Part shown: one piece after another, positions 46,224-55,021 of the stretch | Position numbering within the stretch: the first letter of the stretch is position 1 | Layout: each line of letters opens with the position of its first letter | DNA from: DASYML01 sp034665545 | GTDB taxonomy: Bacteria > Acidobacteriota > Blastocatellia > Pyrinomonadales > Pyrinomonadaceae | Length of the DNA: 57,355 nt | Direction of reading: 5' to 3' | Assembly (NCBI GenBank): GCA_034665545.1 | Contig: JAXDFO010000338.1 | Coordinates: 1-57,355 of the forward strand | Notes under the pieces: generated by a model | Seen by the model: only the letters and a program-made list of their open reading frames with translations | What the model was told of the DNA's origin: nothing | The model's database searches: none | Translations under genes and position numbers: made by a program

Positions 46224-47360
46224 ATGAGAGATGAAGTAAAGAAAAAACGCTCCGGCTCACCTGTAGGCTCTTCTTCGCGTGGCGAGTTCGACTTTATCAA
46301 TCGCATACGCAGGCGCGCACTCAAAGAACACAATCTGATTCAAAGAAGAGAGGCTGAAGAGTCCGCTTCATCCTTCCGACTTCCGACTTCCGACTTGCTC
46401 CTGGGTATTGGCGATGATGCGGCAATCATCGGGCAGTCGGGGCGGGGCGAGACGGTCGTTTCGGCGGACCTGCTGGTGGAAGAGATAGACTTTCGATTGG
46501 AGACGATGCCGCCGCGATTGTTGGGCCATAAGGCTCTCGCCGTCTCGCTCTCGGACATCGCGGCGATGGGCGCGCGCCCGCGTTGGTCCATGCTTTCGAT
46601 AGGCATTCCGCGCGAGATTTGGGAGACGCCGTTCATGGATGATTTTTACGACGGCTTCTTTGCGCTGGCGGCGCGGCATAAAGTCTCGCTCATCGGCGGC
46701 GATGTCTCGCGCACGCCCGAACGCATCGTCGTTGATTCAATCGTCATCGGTGAAGCCGCGCGGGGGCGCGCTATCCTGCGCGGGGGCGCGAGGCCGGGCG
46801 ATCATATTTTCGTGACGGGAACTCTGGGCGGCTCTGCTGCCGGACTTCGCTTGCTATCGCGCGGCGCGCGGCTGATGAGAGACAACGTGCCTCGCCCTTC
46901 AAAGTCTCGCGCGCGCTCAAGCGAGGGGCGCGCGGTTGAAGAATTGTTGCTGCGACACCTGCGCCCGCGTGCGCGCGTCGAGTGGGGCGCACTTCTCGGC
47001 GCGCAGCGTTTGGCGACGGCGATGATTGACCTCAGCGACGGTCTCTCTTCGGACCTGCAACATCTCTGTCGTGAGAGCCGCGTCGGAGCGTTCATAGAAG
47101 CCGCGCGCGTGCCCGTCAATCCGCTCATCTCTCAACTACGCGATGATGACTTCGACCCGCTCGCCCTGGCCCTCGATGGCGGCGAGGATTTCGAGTTGCT
47201 CTTTACGGTCAGCCCGCGCGATTTGAAGAGGCTGCCGCGCGAAGTGTGCGGCGTGCCCGCAACTTACCTGGGCGATGTGACAAATGAGACGGGACGTGTG
47301 ATGCTGTTGGAAGGCGCGCGAGGCAGAAGGCTCAAGGCCCAGGGGTTCAGCCATTTTTAG
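46224..47360 (+). CDS. thiL: Thiamine-monophosphate kinase
   Basis: 378 residues. ThiL phosphorylates thiamine monophosphate to the active diphosphate. Family motifs are complete: GIGDDAAIIG with the metal aspartates (about 55), GHKALAVSLSDIAAMGARPR, IGGDVSRTPERIVVDSIVIG, MIDLSDGLSSDLQHLC and LDGGEDFELLFTV. The N-terminus (GEFDFINRIRRRA) is standard, but between it and GIGDDAA about 16 residues (EESASSFRLPTSDLL) are encoded by three heptamers of the kind CTTCCGA that match the GGAAGTC-type hairpin repeat, and the first codons also read into such sequence. The insert sits in a surface loop position and need not disturb activity. No classical SD; coupled to the aminotransferase gene 3 bp upstream. 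Confidence 0.92.
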   Translation: MRDEVKKKRSGSPVGSSSRGEFDFINRIRRRALKEHNLIQRREAEESASSFRLPTSDLLLGIGDDAAIIGQSGRGETVVSADLLVEEIDFRLETMPPRLLGHKALAVSLSDIAAMGARPRWSMLSIGIPREIWETPFMDDFYDGFFALAARHKVSLIGGDVSRTPERIVVDSIVIGEAARGRAILRGGARPGDHIFVTGTLGGSAAGLRLLSRGARLMRDNVPRPSKSRARSSEGRAVEELLLRHLRPRARVEWGALLGAQRLATAMIDLSDGLSSDLQHLCRESRVGAFIEAARVPVNPLISQLRDDDFDPLALALDGGEDFELLFTVSPRDLKRLPREVCGVPATYLGDVTNETGRVMLLEGARGRRLKAQGFSHF

Positions 47361-47649
47361 TTAATGGTCCAGTTTTGAATTCGGTCAACACTCGTTTTTA
47401 ACTTGAAAGTCCGGCGATTTGCCTTTATCTTTCAGCCTTGAAGTCCATCCCTTAAGTGTAGAGACTTTCACTATGCGTGCTGAATTTTTAGAGACGGTTT
47501 ACATCGAGTGTAGCAGCAGGGCTTGACGCTCTTCGCCTTTGCCTGGGAAGCGAAGTCGGCGCGGTTGGCCCTGCCCTTGCAGTTGTTCCCGCACACATTT
47601 CGATGAACCTTGAACCGCTCTACATGACGAGCAGAATAGTGAGAGTCAC

Positions 47650-49050
47650 ATGCTGAAATTCCACAACACACTGACCGGCCAGGTTGAAGAGTTTCGCCCG
47701 ATGCGAGAGGGCGAGGTGCGTATGTACTTCTGCGGCCCGACCGTCTGGAGCTACGCGCAAATCGGCAACTTCCGCTCGAACATCTGCGCAGACATCCTGC
47801 GTCGCTATCTCAAGTTCAAAGGCTATCAAGTGACGCACGTGATGAACATCACGGATGTCGAAGACCGCATCATCAAGCTCGCGCAGGAAGCGGGCGTGAC
47901 GATTGACGATTACACGGCGAAATATATTGACGCGCTCTGGGAAGACTTCGACGCGCTCGGTTGCGAGCGGCCCGACATCGCTCCGCGCGCGACCCGCCAC
48001 ATCCCGGAAATGGTCCGGATAATCCGTAAGCTGGAAGCGCGCGGTCACGCTTACGCATCCGAGGCTTCCGTTTATTATCGCATCAGTTCGTTTCCAGATT
48101 ACGGCAAGCTCTCGAAGATAAACTTCGCGGGCAACATCGCGGGCGCGAGCGAGCGCGTGGATACTGACAAGTATGAGAAGGAGGACGCGCGCGACTTCGC
48201 GCTCTGGAAGGCGGCGGAGTCGCCGGACGAGCCCGCCTGGGAAACGGAACTCGGTCGCGGTCGTCCGGGCTGGCACATAGAGTGCTCCGCGATGTCCATG
48301 AAATATCTGGGCCAGACCTTCGACATCCACGCGGGCGGGATTGACCTGGTCTTTCCGCATCATGAAAACGAGATTGCGCAGAGCGAGGGCGCGACCGGCG
48401 AGAAGTTCGTCAACTACTGGATTCACTTCGAGCATCTCAAGGTCAACGGCGAATCCATGTCCAAGTCGAAGGGTAACTACTATACCTTCCGCGACCTTCT
48501 GGAAAAGGGCTACACGCCCGTCGCCATCCGCTACTTCCTGCTCAGCGTGCCCTATCGCAAGCAACTCAACTTTACCTTCGAGGGCTTGCGCGGCGCGGAG
48601 AAGACCGTCGAAAGCCTGCGCGATTTTCTCTCTCGACTGCGCGAAGCACGCGCCGAACCCGGCTTGAACGCGCGCTTACACGAAGCTACGACACGCGCGC
48701 TCGAAGAGTTCACGGGCGGACTCGATGATGACATCAACACTTCGGTCGCGCTGGCCGCCCTGCATAACCTGACGCGCGAGGTCAACACGTCCATCTCGGA
48801 CCACGCGCTGATGCAAGATAACAAGCGCGAGATTATCGCCCTCATCGAACGCTTCGACCAGGTGCTCAACATCTTCGGAGACGCGGGCGCGCAGATGCTC
48901 GACGCGGAAATTCAATCCTTGATTGACGAGCGGCAGGAAGCGCGCCGCCGCCGCGACTTCGCACGCGCCGACGAGATTCGTGACCAACTCGCCGCGCGCG
49001 GCATCACGCTCGAAGACACCAAAGGCGGCGTGCGCTGGAAGAGCAAGTAG
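47650..49050 (+). CDS. cysS: Cysteinyl-tRNA synthetase
   Basis: 466 residues. Charges tRNA-Cys. The zinc ligands are present: CGPTVWS (first Cys), WHIECSAMSM, and FPHHENEIAQSE with His and Glu. The KMSKS loop reads GESMSKSKGNYYTF (about 270). Notably the HIGH motif is QIGN (SYAQIGNFRSN, about 35), so the first His is Gln; HIGN is common in this family but Gln there is not. The C-terminal part (EIQSLIDERQEARRRRDFA, ADEIRDQLAARGI, DTKGGVRWK) is typical of the family and confirms the frame. Only a weak SD (GTGAGAG) precedes ATG 47650. The 47361-47649 leader holds no T-box that I can recognise. Confidence 0.94.
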   Translation: MLKFHNTLTGQVEEFRPMREGEVRMYFCGPTVWSYAQIGNFRSNICADILRRYLKFKGYQVTHVMNITDVEDRIIKLAQEAGVTIDDYTAKYIDALWEDFDALGCERPDIAPRATRHIPEMVRIIRKLEARGHAYASEASVYYRISSFPDYGKLSKINFAGNIAGASERVDTDKYEKEDARDFALWKAAESPDEPAWETELGRGRPGWHIECSAMSMKYLGQTFDIHAGGIDLVFPHHENEIAQSEGATGEKFVNYWIHFEHLKVNGESMSKSKGNYYTFRDLLEKGYTPVAIRYFLLSVPYRKQLNFTFEGLRGAEKTVESLRDFLSRLREARAEPGLNARLHEATTRALEEFTGGLDDDINTSVALAALHNLTREVNTSISDHALMQDNKREIIALIERFDQVLNIFGDAGAQMLDAEIQSLIDERQEARRRRDFARADEIRDQLAARGITLEDTKGGVRWKSK

Positions 49051-49058
49051 GAATATAT

Positions 49059-49133
49059 GAAGGCTTAAGGATGAAAGGAAAGCTATTCAACGGTTGAATA
49101 GTATTTCTCTCATCCTTCATCCCGACGCCTTGC
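49059..49133. repeat. Nested hairpin repeat (GGAAGTC-arm type), copy 3
   Basis: The core ATGAAAGGAAAGCTATT (49071-49087) on the plus strand runs into a perfect inner hairpin (CTATTCAA with TTGAATAG). The right arm reads CATCCTTCATCC then GACGCCTTGC. It starts nine bases behind the cysS stop codon. The remainder up to 49329 shows only a weak TTTAACTC/GAGTTAAA hairpin (49142-49178). Confidence 0.85.
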
Positions 49134-49329
49134 TATTTACTTTTAACTCCTTGCTGTTGACGAGTCTGAAGAGTTAAACTTTCATCATGATGTTGGACCT
49201 GCACAATCCGCACTTACGTCCCTTTGAGGCGCGCGCGAATTTGTTCGCGGACTAGCCGCTTCGCATCTCTCCGCAACGCTTTTCTTCAGTCCCATAACTT
49301 CACCCGCTTTTCCAAAACAGGAGAGAGAT

Positions 49330-50685
49330 ATGTCTACTATTGCTCCGCCGAAGAGGCCCGAAATAAAGACCGCGCTGCCCGGACCAAAAGGGCAGGAGAT
49401 AGTCGCGGCAGACGCACAATATATGACGCCATCTTACCCGCGCCCGGCCTGGCAACTGGTCGTTGAGCGCGCGGAGGGCGTCTGGGTCAAGGATGTGGAC
49501 GGCAACATCTTTCTTGATTGCAACGCGGGCGTCGCAGTCTGTTCCACGGGCCACTGTCACCCTGAAGTAGTGCGCGCGATACAGGACCAGGCCGCGCAGT
49601 TGATTCACATGTGCGGGACCGATTTCTATTATCGCCACATGCCGGAGTTGGCCCGCAAACTGGACGAGATAACGCCCGTTCCGAGTCCGACTAAAACACA
49701 CTTCGCCAATAGCGGGACCGAAGCCGTCGAGACCGCTCTCAAGCTGGCGATGCACGCGACGGGAAGAGAAAAGTTCATAGCCTTCTTCAATAGCTTTCAT
49801 GGACGCACGCTCGGCTCGCTCTCTTTGACTTCGTCGAAGGTGGCCCAGCGCAAGGGCTTCAAGCGGCAGGCGTTGGACGTGGTCCACGTGCCCTACCCGA
49901 ACGCTTATAGAGACCCGTTCACGAATGGCCCGACCGACGCCGCGACGGTCAGCCGCGCCTGTCTGAATTGGATAGAGGAAAGATTGTTCAAGACCACCAC
50001 GCCGCCGGAAGAGGTCGCGGGCATCGTCGTCGAATGTGTGCAGGGAGAGGGCGGCTACGTGCCCGCGCCGAAGGAGTTCTTGCAGGGCTTGCGCCGCATC
50101 TGCGACGAGCATGGCATCCTGCTCATCGTTGACGAAGTTCAATCCGGCATGGGCCGCACGGGCAAGATGTTCGCCAGCGACCATTACGACCTCAAGCCCG
50201 ACATCATCTGTCTCGCCAAAGGCATCGCTTCCGGCATGCCTATGGGGGCGACGGTGGCGCGCGCGGACTTGATGGACTGGAAGCCGGGCGCGCACGCTTC
50301 GACCTTCGGCGGCAATCCTGTGGCCCTCGCCGCCGCGCTCAAGACTATAGAAATCCTCGAACGCGAACTCGTCGCCAACTCCGCATCGGTCGGCGCGTAT
50401 CTCAAGGCGGGACTGGAAAAGTTGATGAGCAAGCACGAGTGCATCGGCGACGTGCGCGGGATGGGAATGATGCTCGGAGTCGAATTCGTGGAAGACAAGG
50501 CTTCGATGAAGGCCGCGCCCGAATTGCGCGAGCGCGTCGAGCGCGCCTGCTACGAACGCGGGTTGATTATCCTAGGCGCGGGCTTCAACACCATACGCTG
50601 GTCGCCGCCCCTCATCCTCACACGCGAAAACGTGGATGTCGCGCTGGAGATTTTCGACGAAGCCATTACCGCATCATGCCAGTGA
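49330..50685 (+). CDS. Class III PLP enzyme (acetylornithine/4-aminobutyrate aminotransferase or amino-acid racemase type)
   Basis: 451 residues, cytoplasmic. ATG 49330 follows AGGAG at six bases. The family signatures are SGTEAVETALKLAMHATG (about 130), NSFHGRTLGSLSLTSSK, VECVQGEGGYVPAP, VDEVQSGMGRTGKMFA and the PLP lysine in CLAKGIASGMPMGA (about 298), followed by STFGGNPVALAAAL. The opening LPGPKGQEIV and the string VVHVPYPNAYR resemble the archaeal branch that contains broad-specificity amino-acid racemases, so racemase, ornithine or 4-aminobutyrate activity cannot be separated here. Single gene, ended by a CACAGAG palindrome 17 bp behind the stop. Confidence 0.88.
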   Translation: MSTIAPPKRPEIKTALPGPKGQEIVAADAQYMTPSYPRPAWQLVVERAEGVWVKDVDGNIFLDCNAGVAVCSTGHCHPEVVRAIQDQAAQLIHMCGTDFYYRHMPELARKLDEITPVPSPTKTHFANSGTEAVETALKLAMHATGREKFIAFFNSFHGRTLGSLSLTSSKVAQRKGFKRQALDVVHVPYPNAYRDPFTNGPTDAATVSRACLNWIEERLFKTTTPPEEVAGIVVECVQGEGGYVPAPKEFLQGLRRICDEHGILLIVDEVQSGMGRTGKMFASDHYDLKPDIICLAKGIASGMPMGATVARADLMDWKPGAHASTFGGNPVALAAALKTIEILERELVANSASVGAYLKAGLEKLMSKHECIGDVRGMGMMLGVEFVEDKASMKAAPELRERVERACYERGLIILGAGFNTIRWSPPLILTRENVDVALEIFDEAITASCQ

Positions 50686-50701
50686 TAATGTAAGGGGTTA
50701 A

Positions 50702-50798
50702 GTTCACCACAGAGACACAGGGAACACAGAGCGGGCACAGAGAGATTGATGCAATAACTCTGTGCCCGCTCTGTGTCCTCTGTGTCTCTGTGGTGAAC
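50702..50798. repeat. CACAGAG-arm palindromic repeat, copy 3
   Basis: GTTCACCACAGAGACACAG and onward mirrors the right arm ending TCTCTGTGGTGAAC; the centre has GATTGATGCAATAACT. It lies between two convergent genes (stops at 50685 and 50825). Confidence 0.92.
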
Positions 50799-50824
50799 TT
50801 GACTTGCCCGATGCTCTGTATCGC

Positions 50825-51811
50825 TTACATCTCGTCCGATGCTTTGTTCTTCGGCGGCGCGGGGGCGGTCGCGGCGGCTTCCAGTGTGCCCTCGCCGCCG
50901 TAGCCGTCCGCGACGTTCGACGGCAAAGAGGCGAAGGTGAGCGATAAGTTATTCTCCTTGTCGGTAAAACTTCCCTGGACGTGGAGCGCGCTGCGTGGCA
51001 CGTCAACGAGCGTGCCCGCTTCCAGGTATGGAATCGTCAAACCGTCATTCTGGACCAGCCCAGTCGTCACTTCCTGCAAGGCCCGCGCCTTCTCTCCGCC
51101 CTCACTCTTCAGATTAAAAATCAAGGTGGCGAGTTTTCCCGCTCGCATCACGCCGATGTCGCCCTTGAGGGTGAACCTCTCCGTATGCGCTGCGAAACCG
51201 CCGGACATCTTAAAATTGCCAGCCGTCACACGGTAGGGACGAAGGGCCGATTGCCATGCGGAGCCGACTTCGAGCTTGAGCGTGTTCTCGAACCTGAAAT
51301 GGCTATCGCCTGTCGGGACGGAGACTATCTTGAAGGGCGCGGTCAGGGACTGCGTCGTCATGTAGCCTTTCGCAGGAGACTGCTGTTCCAGATGGACCGT
51401 GCCGTCCGCCTCGCGCGTCAGTCTGACGCTGTAACCGCCCGTCCGGCGTTGGCCCAGGAAAGCCGCGATGACCGCGTTATGCTCGAAGAAATCCGCGCTC
51501 ATGTCCGGCAGATTTTTCACCAGCGCGCGTATCGCCGCGTAAGTCCCGGCATCCCGCGCGACGGCCACGAACGCATCGTTGATGGATGAATCGCCCTCCG
51601 CCAGTACTTTAATCTCACCCTTCAAAGTTCCCTCATCGCTTGCGCCGTCGCCGCCAGCGTTCGCAGGAGTCGGGCTGGCCGTTACGTTCTTGTTTCCTGG
51701 TCCAGAAGTATTCGGCGTCGTTTGCTTCTGCTTCGCGCCGCATCCAGCCGCGCCGCCATTCAGGGCGAACGACAACAAGGCCAACATCAAGCCCGTACTT
51801 AGTTTCATCAT
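50825..51811 (-). CDS. Lipoprotein with PrcB-like C-terminal domain
   Basis: 328 residues. The N-terminus (LMLALLSFALNGGAAGC) ends in a lipobox-like AAGC, so the mature protein probably starts with a lipidated Cys at the membrane, followed by a Thr/Pro/Ala-rich linker. Around residues 95-150, FFEHNAVIAAFLGQRRTGGY and SVRLTREADGTVHLEQQSP match the PrcB_C domain found in protease complex subunits of spirochaetes and others. The second half (about 180-320) is a beta-rich domain with TLKLEVGSAWQSALRPYRV. Probably a surface-exposed binding or protease-associated lipoprotein. GGAG lies upstream of ATG 51811. No partner protease gene is adjacent. Confidence 0.72.
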   Translation of the reverse strand: MMKLSTGLMLALLSFALNGGAAGCGAKQKQTTPNTSGPGNKNVTASPTPANAGGDGASDEGTLKGEIKVLAEGDSSINDAFVAVARDAGTYAAIRALVKNLPDMSADFFEHNAVIAAFLGQRRTGGYSVRLTREADGTVHLEQQSPAKGYMTTQSLTAPFKIVSVPTGDSHFRFENTLKLEVGSAWQSALRPYRVTAGNFKMSGGFAAHTERFTLKGDIGVMRAGKLATLIFNLKSEGGEKARALQEVTTGLVQNDGLTIPYLEAGTLVDVPRSALHVQGSFTDKENNLSLTFASLPSNVADGYGGEGTLEAAATAPAPPKNKASDEM

Positions 51812-52258
51812 CTACAACGCTCCCGTGACATCCAGAACTTTGATGAAAACGACGAGCATCATACATCTTCTGCCCGCTCAAACAGAAATAGCCGCTTGAA
51901 TCGCCCTCATTCAAGTCGGACTTAAGATAATTCCCGCTTGAATTGCTCCGAGTGCGACGTGAATTACTCCGAGTGCAACGTGAATTGCTCCGATAGCTGT
52001 TGCGATTGGAGCAATTCAAGTTGCACTCGGAGCAGTTCAAGCGGGAATTGCTCCGAATCCATCTGCACTCAGAGTAATTCAAGCTTGAATTACTCTGAGT
52101 GCAACTTGAATTGCTTTAAATGCAACTTGAATTGCTCCAAATGCGACGTGAATTGCTCCGAGTGCAACGTGAATTGCTCCGAGTGCAACAGCTATCGGGG
52201 CAATTCAAGCTGCACTCGGAGTAATTCACGTCGCTAAAGGGTTGATTTCTGGTCCTTT
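51812..52258. other. Gap occupied by an orientation-mixed 21-bp repeat array
   Basis: The 447-bp stretch between the lipoprotein start and the actin-like gene stop is taken up by the array described at 51932-52234. The flanks (51812-51931 and 52235-52258) show no gene or clear promoter. The open frames on both strands that read CSECN-type heptapeptides are products of the 21-bp period. Confidence 0.6.
51932..52234. repeat. 21-bp tandem array with units in both orientations
   Basis: Units of 21 bp centred on GAATTGCTCCGAGTGCAAC run forward, then in reverse (GAGCAATTCAAGTTGCACTC), forward again and finally reverse. The outer orientation switches carry CCGATAGCTGTTGC (51989-52002) and its exact complement GCAACAGCTATCGG (52184-52197). 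Including flanks, 51981-52016 and 52170-52205 are inverted repeats at 32 of 36 positions. There are about a dozen recognisable units. Confidence 0.93.
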
Positions 52259-53296
52259 TTACCTCGTCTCGGACATGGCCGCGATGTAGCAGCCGTGGGC
52301 CGTCGTGGTGAGCGGGTCTTTCGCCATTCGCACGTCCGAAATCTCAACCGGGAAGTCGCCACCGGCGCGCAAGAGGCTGTCGAACTTTTGCAGGAAGCCG
52401 GAGGGCTTGGAGGTTCCGCCTGCGAGGACGACGGGCATCGGGCGATCAATCTTCGGCAGTTGGCCGGAAGTCTTCAGTTCAGAGCGCAGGCGTTCAATCA
52501 AGGCTTGCAGCATGTCTTCATAGTAGATGTGCAAGGCTCTGCCGAGGTCATCTTTGGGTTGACGAGAGAGGTCCAGTTTCTCTTCCTTGAAGAGACGCAC
52601 GCGCGTGCCCGTCTCGTTGAGGACCGAGGCCACGTTATGGTCTATGTAGTCGCCGCCCTTCGGGACGCTGAAGGTAATCATGGGCATGGACATGAACGAG
52701 ATGGAGACGTTGCACATCCCGCCGCCGAAGCTGATGCCGATGCCCGTGAAATTCTCTTCCTGCAATTCGGAGAAGACGACGGCCTGCCCTTCGTTGATGC
52801 CTTTGGCCTGATAGCCCATTGACTGAAACAAGTTCTTGAGGACGGCTTCGTGATAGACGAGATTGCCGTTCGCGTTCTGGCCCTTGCCCGGCACGCTGAA
52901 GCAGAGCATCTCGTTCTTGCGCGTCTGCGGGACCATGCGCTTGATAATCTGTTGCAGGATGTGTTGGCCCATCTCCTCCTGCGGGTTGAGCAGGCCGAAC
53001 TGCATCGGGCGACGCGCTTCCGTGTTGAGAAAGCTGGCGAAGAAGTCCGAGTCGTTGCCGTAGACATAGATGCTCTTGCAGTTGCGCTCATAGACCATGT
53101 TGCGCTGCTTCAAGACGTTCTCGGCCATGTCGGAGGCGGGCACGGCGACGAAGGCGTTAAGCTCTGTCCGCGTGTCCTGGCTCTTGGGCCCATCTGCCGA
53201 AACGATGCGGCTGGTTCCGATGTCAAGACCTAACGCGCCCGCTTTCGTACCGGCTGCTTCATTCTTTTCTACTTTGGTCTGATTCTTCTCTTCCAT
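52259..53296 (-). CDS. Actin-like (MreB/FtsA/ParM-fold) ATPase, unassigned subfamily
   Basis: 345 residues, cytoplasmic. The actin fold is recognised by phosphate 1 motif GALGLDIGTSRIVSAD (about 20-35), phosphate 2 motif GIGISFGGGMCNVSISF (about 183-198) and adenosine motif VVLAGGTSKPSGF (about 298). INEGQAVVF before phosphate 2 resembles the second connecting strand of actin-like proteins. It is not a standard MreB or FtsA: the spacing and the Met/Phe-rich subdomains differ, and the first 16 residues are a charged tail. AGGAGA precedes ATG 53296. It ends a run of three same-strand genes with a membrane amidase and a SPOR protein, so a role in envelope organisation is inferred. Confidence 0.8.
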   Translation of the reverse strand: MEEKNQTKVEKNEAAGTKAGALGLDIGTSRIVSADGPKSQDTRTELNAFVAVPASDMAENVLKQRNMVYERNCKSIYVYGNDSDFFASFLNTEARRPMQFGLLNPQEEMGQHILQQIIKRMVPQTRKNEMLCFSVPGKGQNANGNLVYHEAVLKNLFQSMGYQAKGINEGQAVVFSELQEENFTGIGISFGGGMCNVSISFMSMPMITFSVPKGGDYIDHNVASVLNETGTRVRLFKEEKLDLSRQPKDDLGRALHIYYEDMLQALIERLRSELKTSGQLPKIDRPMPVVLAGGTSKPSGFLQKFDSLLRAGGDFPVEISDVRMAKDPLTTTAHGCYIAAMSETR

Positions 53297-53366
53297 GTTG
53301 TCTCCTTCTATTTCGACGGGCGACCGTTAAGTTGGCCCTCTTTGGTGTGTGTGGTTGATGTAGCGA

Positions 53367-54920
53367 TTAAGAGTTGCTGACGATTGAGAAATCGCAGACC
53401 TGACATGAACGCATGCCGGGTCGCTCAGGCGCGAATTCCCTCCCGCCGTTTCCCGCTTGTTCCTCGATACTGCCCGCTTGTTGCTCGATACTTTTCGAGC
53501 GCGCATCGCGGCGGCTCACTTCCGTCTCTGTGGTGGAACGTATCCGGCTCGCCAGATTCATCTGTTGGCGATAAAGCTCGCGCATCTGCCTGCGCATCTC
53601 TTCGGGCTTGATGGCTGCCTCTGCGGCGCGTCGCTTGAACTCCTCTTCAGCCAGCTTGACGCCGGGCCAGACCTCGCCGCCGATCTGCGTGACAATCTCT
53701 TCGTCGTAAGTAAAACCGAACTCGCTGACGCTGGCCGGGGCCACCTTGTACTTGTCGGAGAGGCCGAAAGCCTCGAACGGAAAATTGCGCACCCAATCGT
53801 GGTGATAGCAGATGAGCATGTTGGTGGGATTGACAGAGACTAGGCCGTGCGTGACGCAGTTGGCATCGTCTATGTTGTAGCGGCTGCGCAAAATTTGCGT
53901 GAGCAGACGACCGGAAATAATCTGCGCTTCCGTCAGTTGCTCGTTGAGCGAGCCAGCATCGCTGCGCGTCTCAAAACAGACTCCCAGAAAACTCTCGTTG
54001 AGACCGACGTAGATTCCCCGCGCGTCAGCCCACACGGAATTGCCCGCGTGGTTGGCAGCCTCTTCGTCGCGGACGATGCGATACATCTGCCCGAAGCGGT
54101 CTATCACGTAGTTATAGGAGCGGTTGCGCTTGACGTATTCGAGGAGGCCGCGCGTGTGCGCTTCTATGGATTGATTATTGTCGGAGATGAAGGGCAGCAA
54201 ATCGCTCTCGGAAGTGTGATAGACGATGCCCACAGGCTCTCTATGAACATGTGCGTCGGCTGCGCTTCCCTTGCCTCTCGGCAAGACGTAATAGCCGCGC
54301 GCGTGGTTGGCCGTCTCGTAGTCTGTCAAGACGCGCCCGCCGTTGCTGTAGCGTTCGTAGTTATCCTTGCGCTCGACCAACCAGACCTTCTCAGCCTTGT
54401 AGTCCGGGAGATAATTCCCGCCGTTCAGGGGCGTTGATGATTGCCCGCTCGCGTTGTCGCTCATCATCTTGTGCGACCCGTAACGCTGCGCCAGGTAATC
54501 ATTGACGCGATGCGAAGAACGCATCACCATCGCGTAGATGCCGAAGGGCGCGCTCATCATCAGAAGCACGCAGGCGACGAGCAGGACATAGCGTATCTGG
54601 TAACAACGAAAGAGGAGGCGGGCCGAGAAGGGCGCTTTGTTGAGTCTTAAAAGCTGGTGACGCTCTTTCGTGGCGGAGGGCAGAAGCTGCTTCAACTCCT
54701 GAAACATCAAATTGTAAAACCACACATCCTGGAAACGCCCGTATAGCGGAGTCCGCTTGATGAACCCGAAACGACCCAGCAAGCGGTCCAGTTTCTCGCT
54801 GTTGAGAGAGTGTTGCTTGAGCGTGTTGGTGAGAAAACGCAGGCGTATCTCAGGACGGTCAAAGAAGTGCGCGTACTTCTCGACAATCTTTGAATAGCTC
54901 AGTGTCGCTTCTGTAGACAT
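53367..54920 (-). CDS. Membrane-anchored N-acetylmuramoyl-L-alanine amidase-like protein with cytoplasmic N-terminus
   Basis: About 517 residues from ATG 54920 (ATG 54932 is possible; neither has an SD). Residues 1-105 are a soluble cytoplasmic helical region (YAHFFDRPEIRLRFLTNTL, LGRFGFIKRTPLYGRFQDVW). One membrane helix lies at about 110-132 (VLLVACVLLMMSAPFGIYAM). The periplasmic part has an amidase_2 domain (about 225-400) with GIVYHTSES, AANHAGNSVW, CVTHGLVSVNPTN and ICYHHDWVRNFPFEAFG, giving candidate zinc histidines. The C-terminal tail is a coiled coil with two 21-bp DNA repeats (SIEQQAG, SIEEQAG). A cytoplasmic domain on a wall amidase is unusual and, with the neighbouring actin-like gene, suggests control from inside the cell. 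Confidence 0.75.
   Translation of the reverse strand: MSTEATLSYSKIVEKYAHFFDRPEIRLRFLTNTLKQHSLNSEKLDRLLGRFGFIKRTPLYGRFQDVWFYNLMFQELKQLLPSATKERHQLLRLNKAPFSARLLFRCYQIRYVLLVACVLLMMSAPFGIYAMVMRSSHRVNDYLAQRYGSHKMMSDNASGQSSTPLNGGNYLPDYKAEKVWLVERKDNYERYSNGGRVLTDYETANHARGYYVLPRGKGSAADAHVHREPVGIVYHTSESDLLPFISDNNQSIEAHTRGLLEYVKRNRSYNYVIDRFGQMYRIVRDEEAANHAGNSVWADARGIYVGLNESFLGVCFETRSDAGSLNEQLTEAQIISGRLLTQILRSRYNIDDANCVTHGLVSVNPTNMLICYHHDWVRNFPFEAFGLSDKYKVAPASVSEFGFTYDEEIVTQIGGEVWPGVKLAEEEFKRRAAEAAIKPEEMRRQMRELYRQQMNLASRIRSTTETEVSRRDARSKSIEQQAGSIEEQAGNGGREFAPERPGMRSCQVCDFSIVSNS
53452..53493. repeat. Two 21-bp direct repeats inside the amidase gene
   Basis: 53452-53472 and 53473-53493 differ at two positions (CCCGCTTGTTCCTCGATAC then G; CCCGCTTGTTGCTCGATAC then T). 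They are in frame and give SIEEQAG/SIEQQAG. The unit length equals that of the two large arrays of this window although the sequence is unrelated. Confidence 0.85.
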
Positions 54921-55021
54921 CCGGTGAGTCATGGGCAAGAGTAAAGCTTTAAGAAGGGTCTACCAGATGATGTGTGCGTTGGTCCGAGATGCGCGGGCAA
55001 TCATCATCAAAGATTCCATCA

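Noticed and set aside
47361..47649. T-box leader for cysS
   Set aside because: No T-box sequence or specifier hairpin can be recognised.
51932..52234. CRISPR array
   Set aside because: Repeats are contiguous without unique spacers and change orientation.
51633..52237. Cys/Ser/Asn-rich open frames on both strands (CSECN heptapeptides)
   Set aside because: They are direct translation of the 21-bp array, whose period is a multiple of three; there is no SD and the reading exists on both strands.
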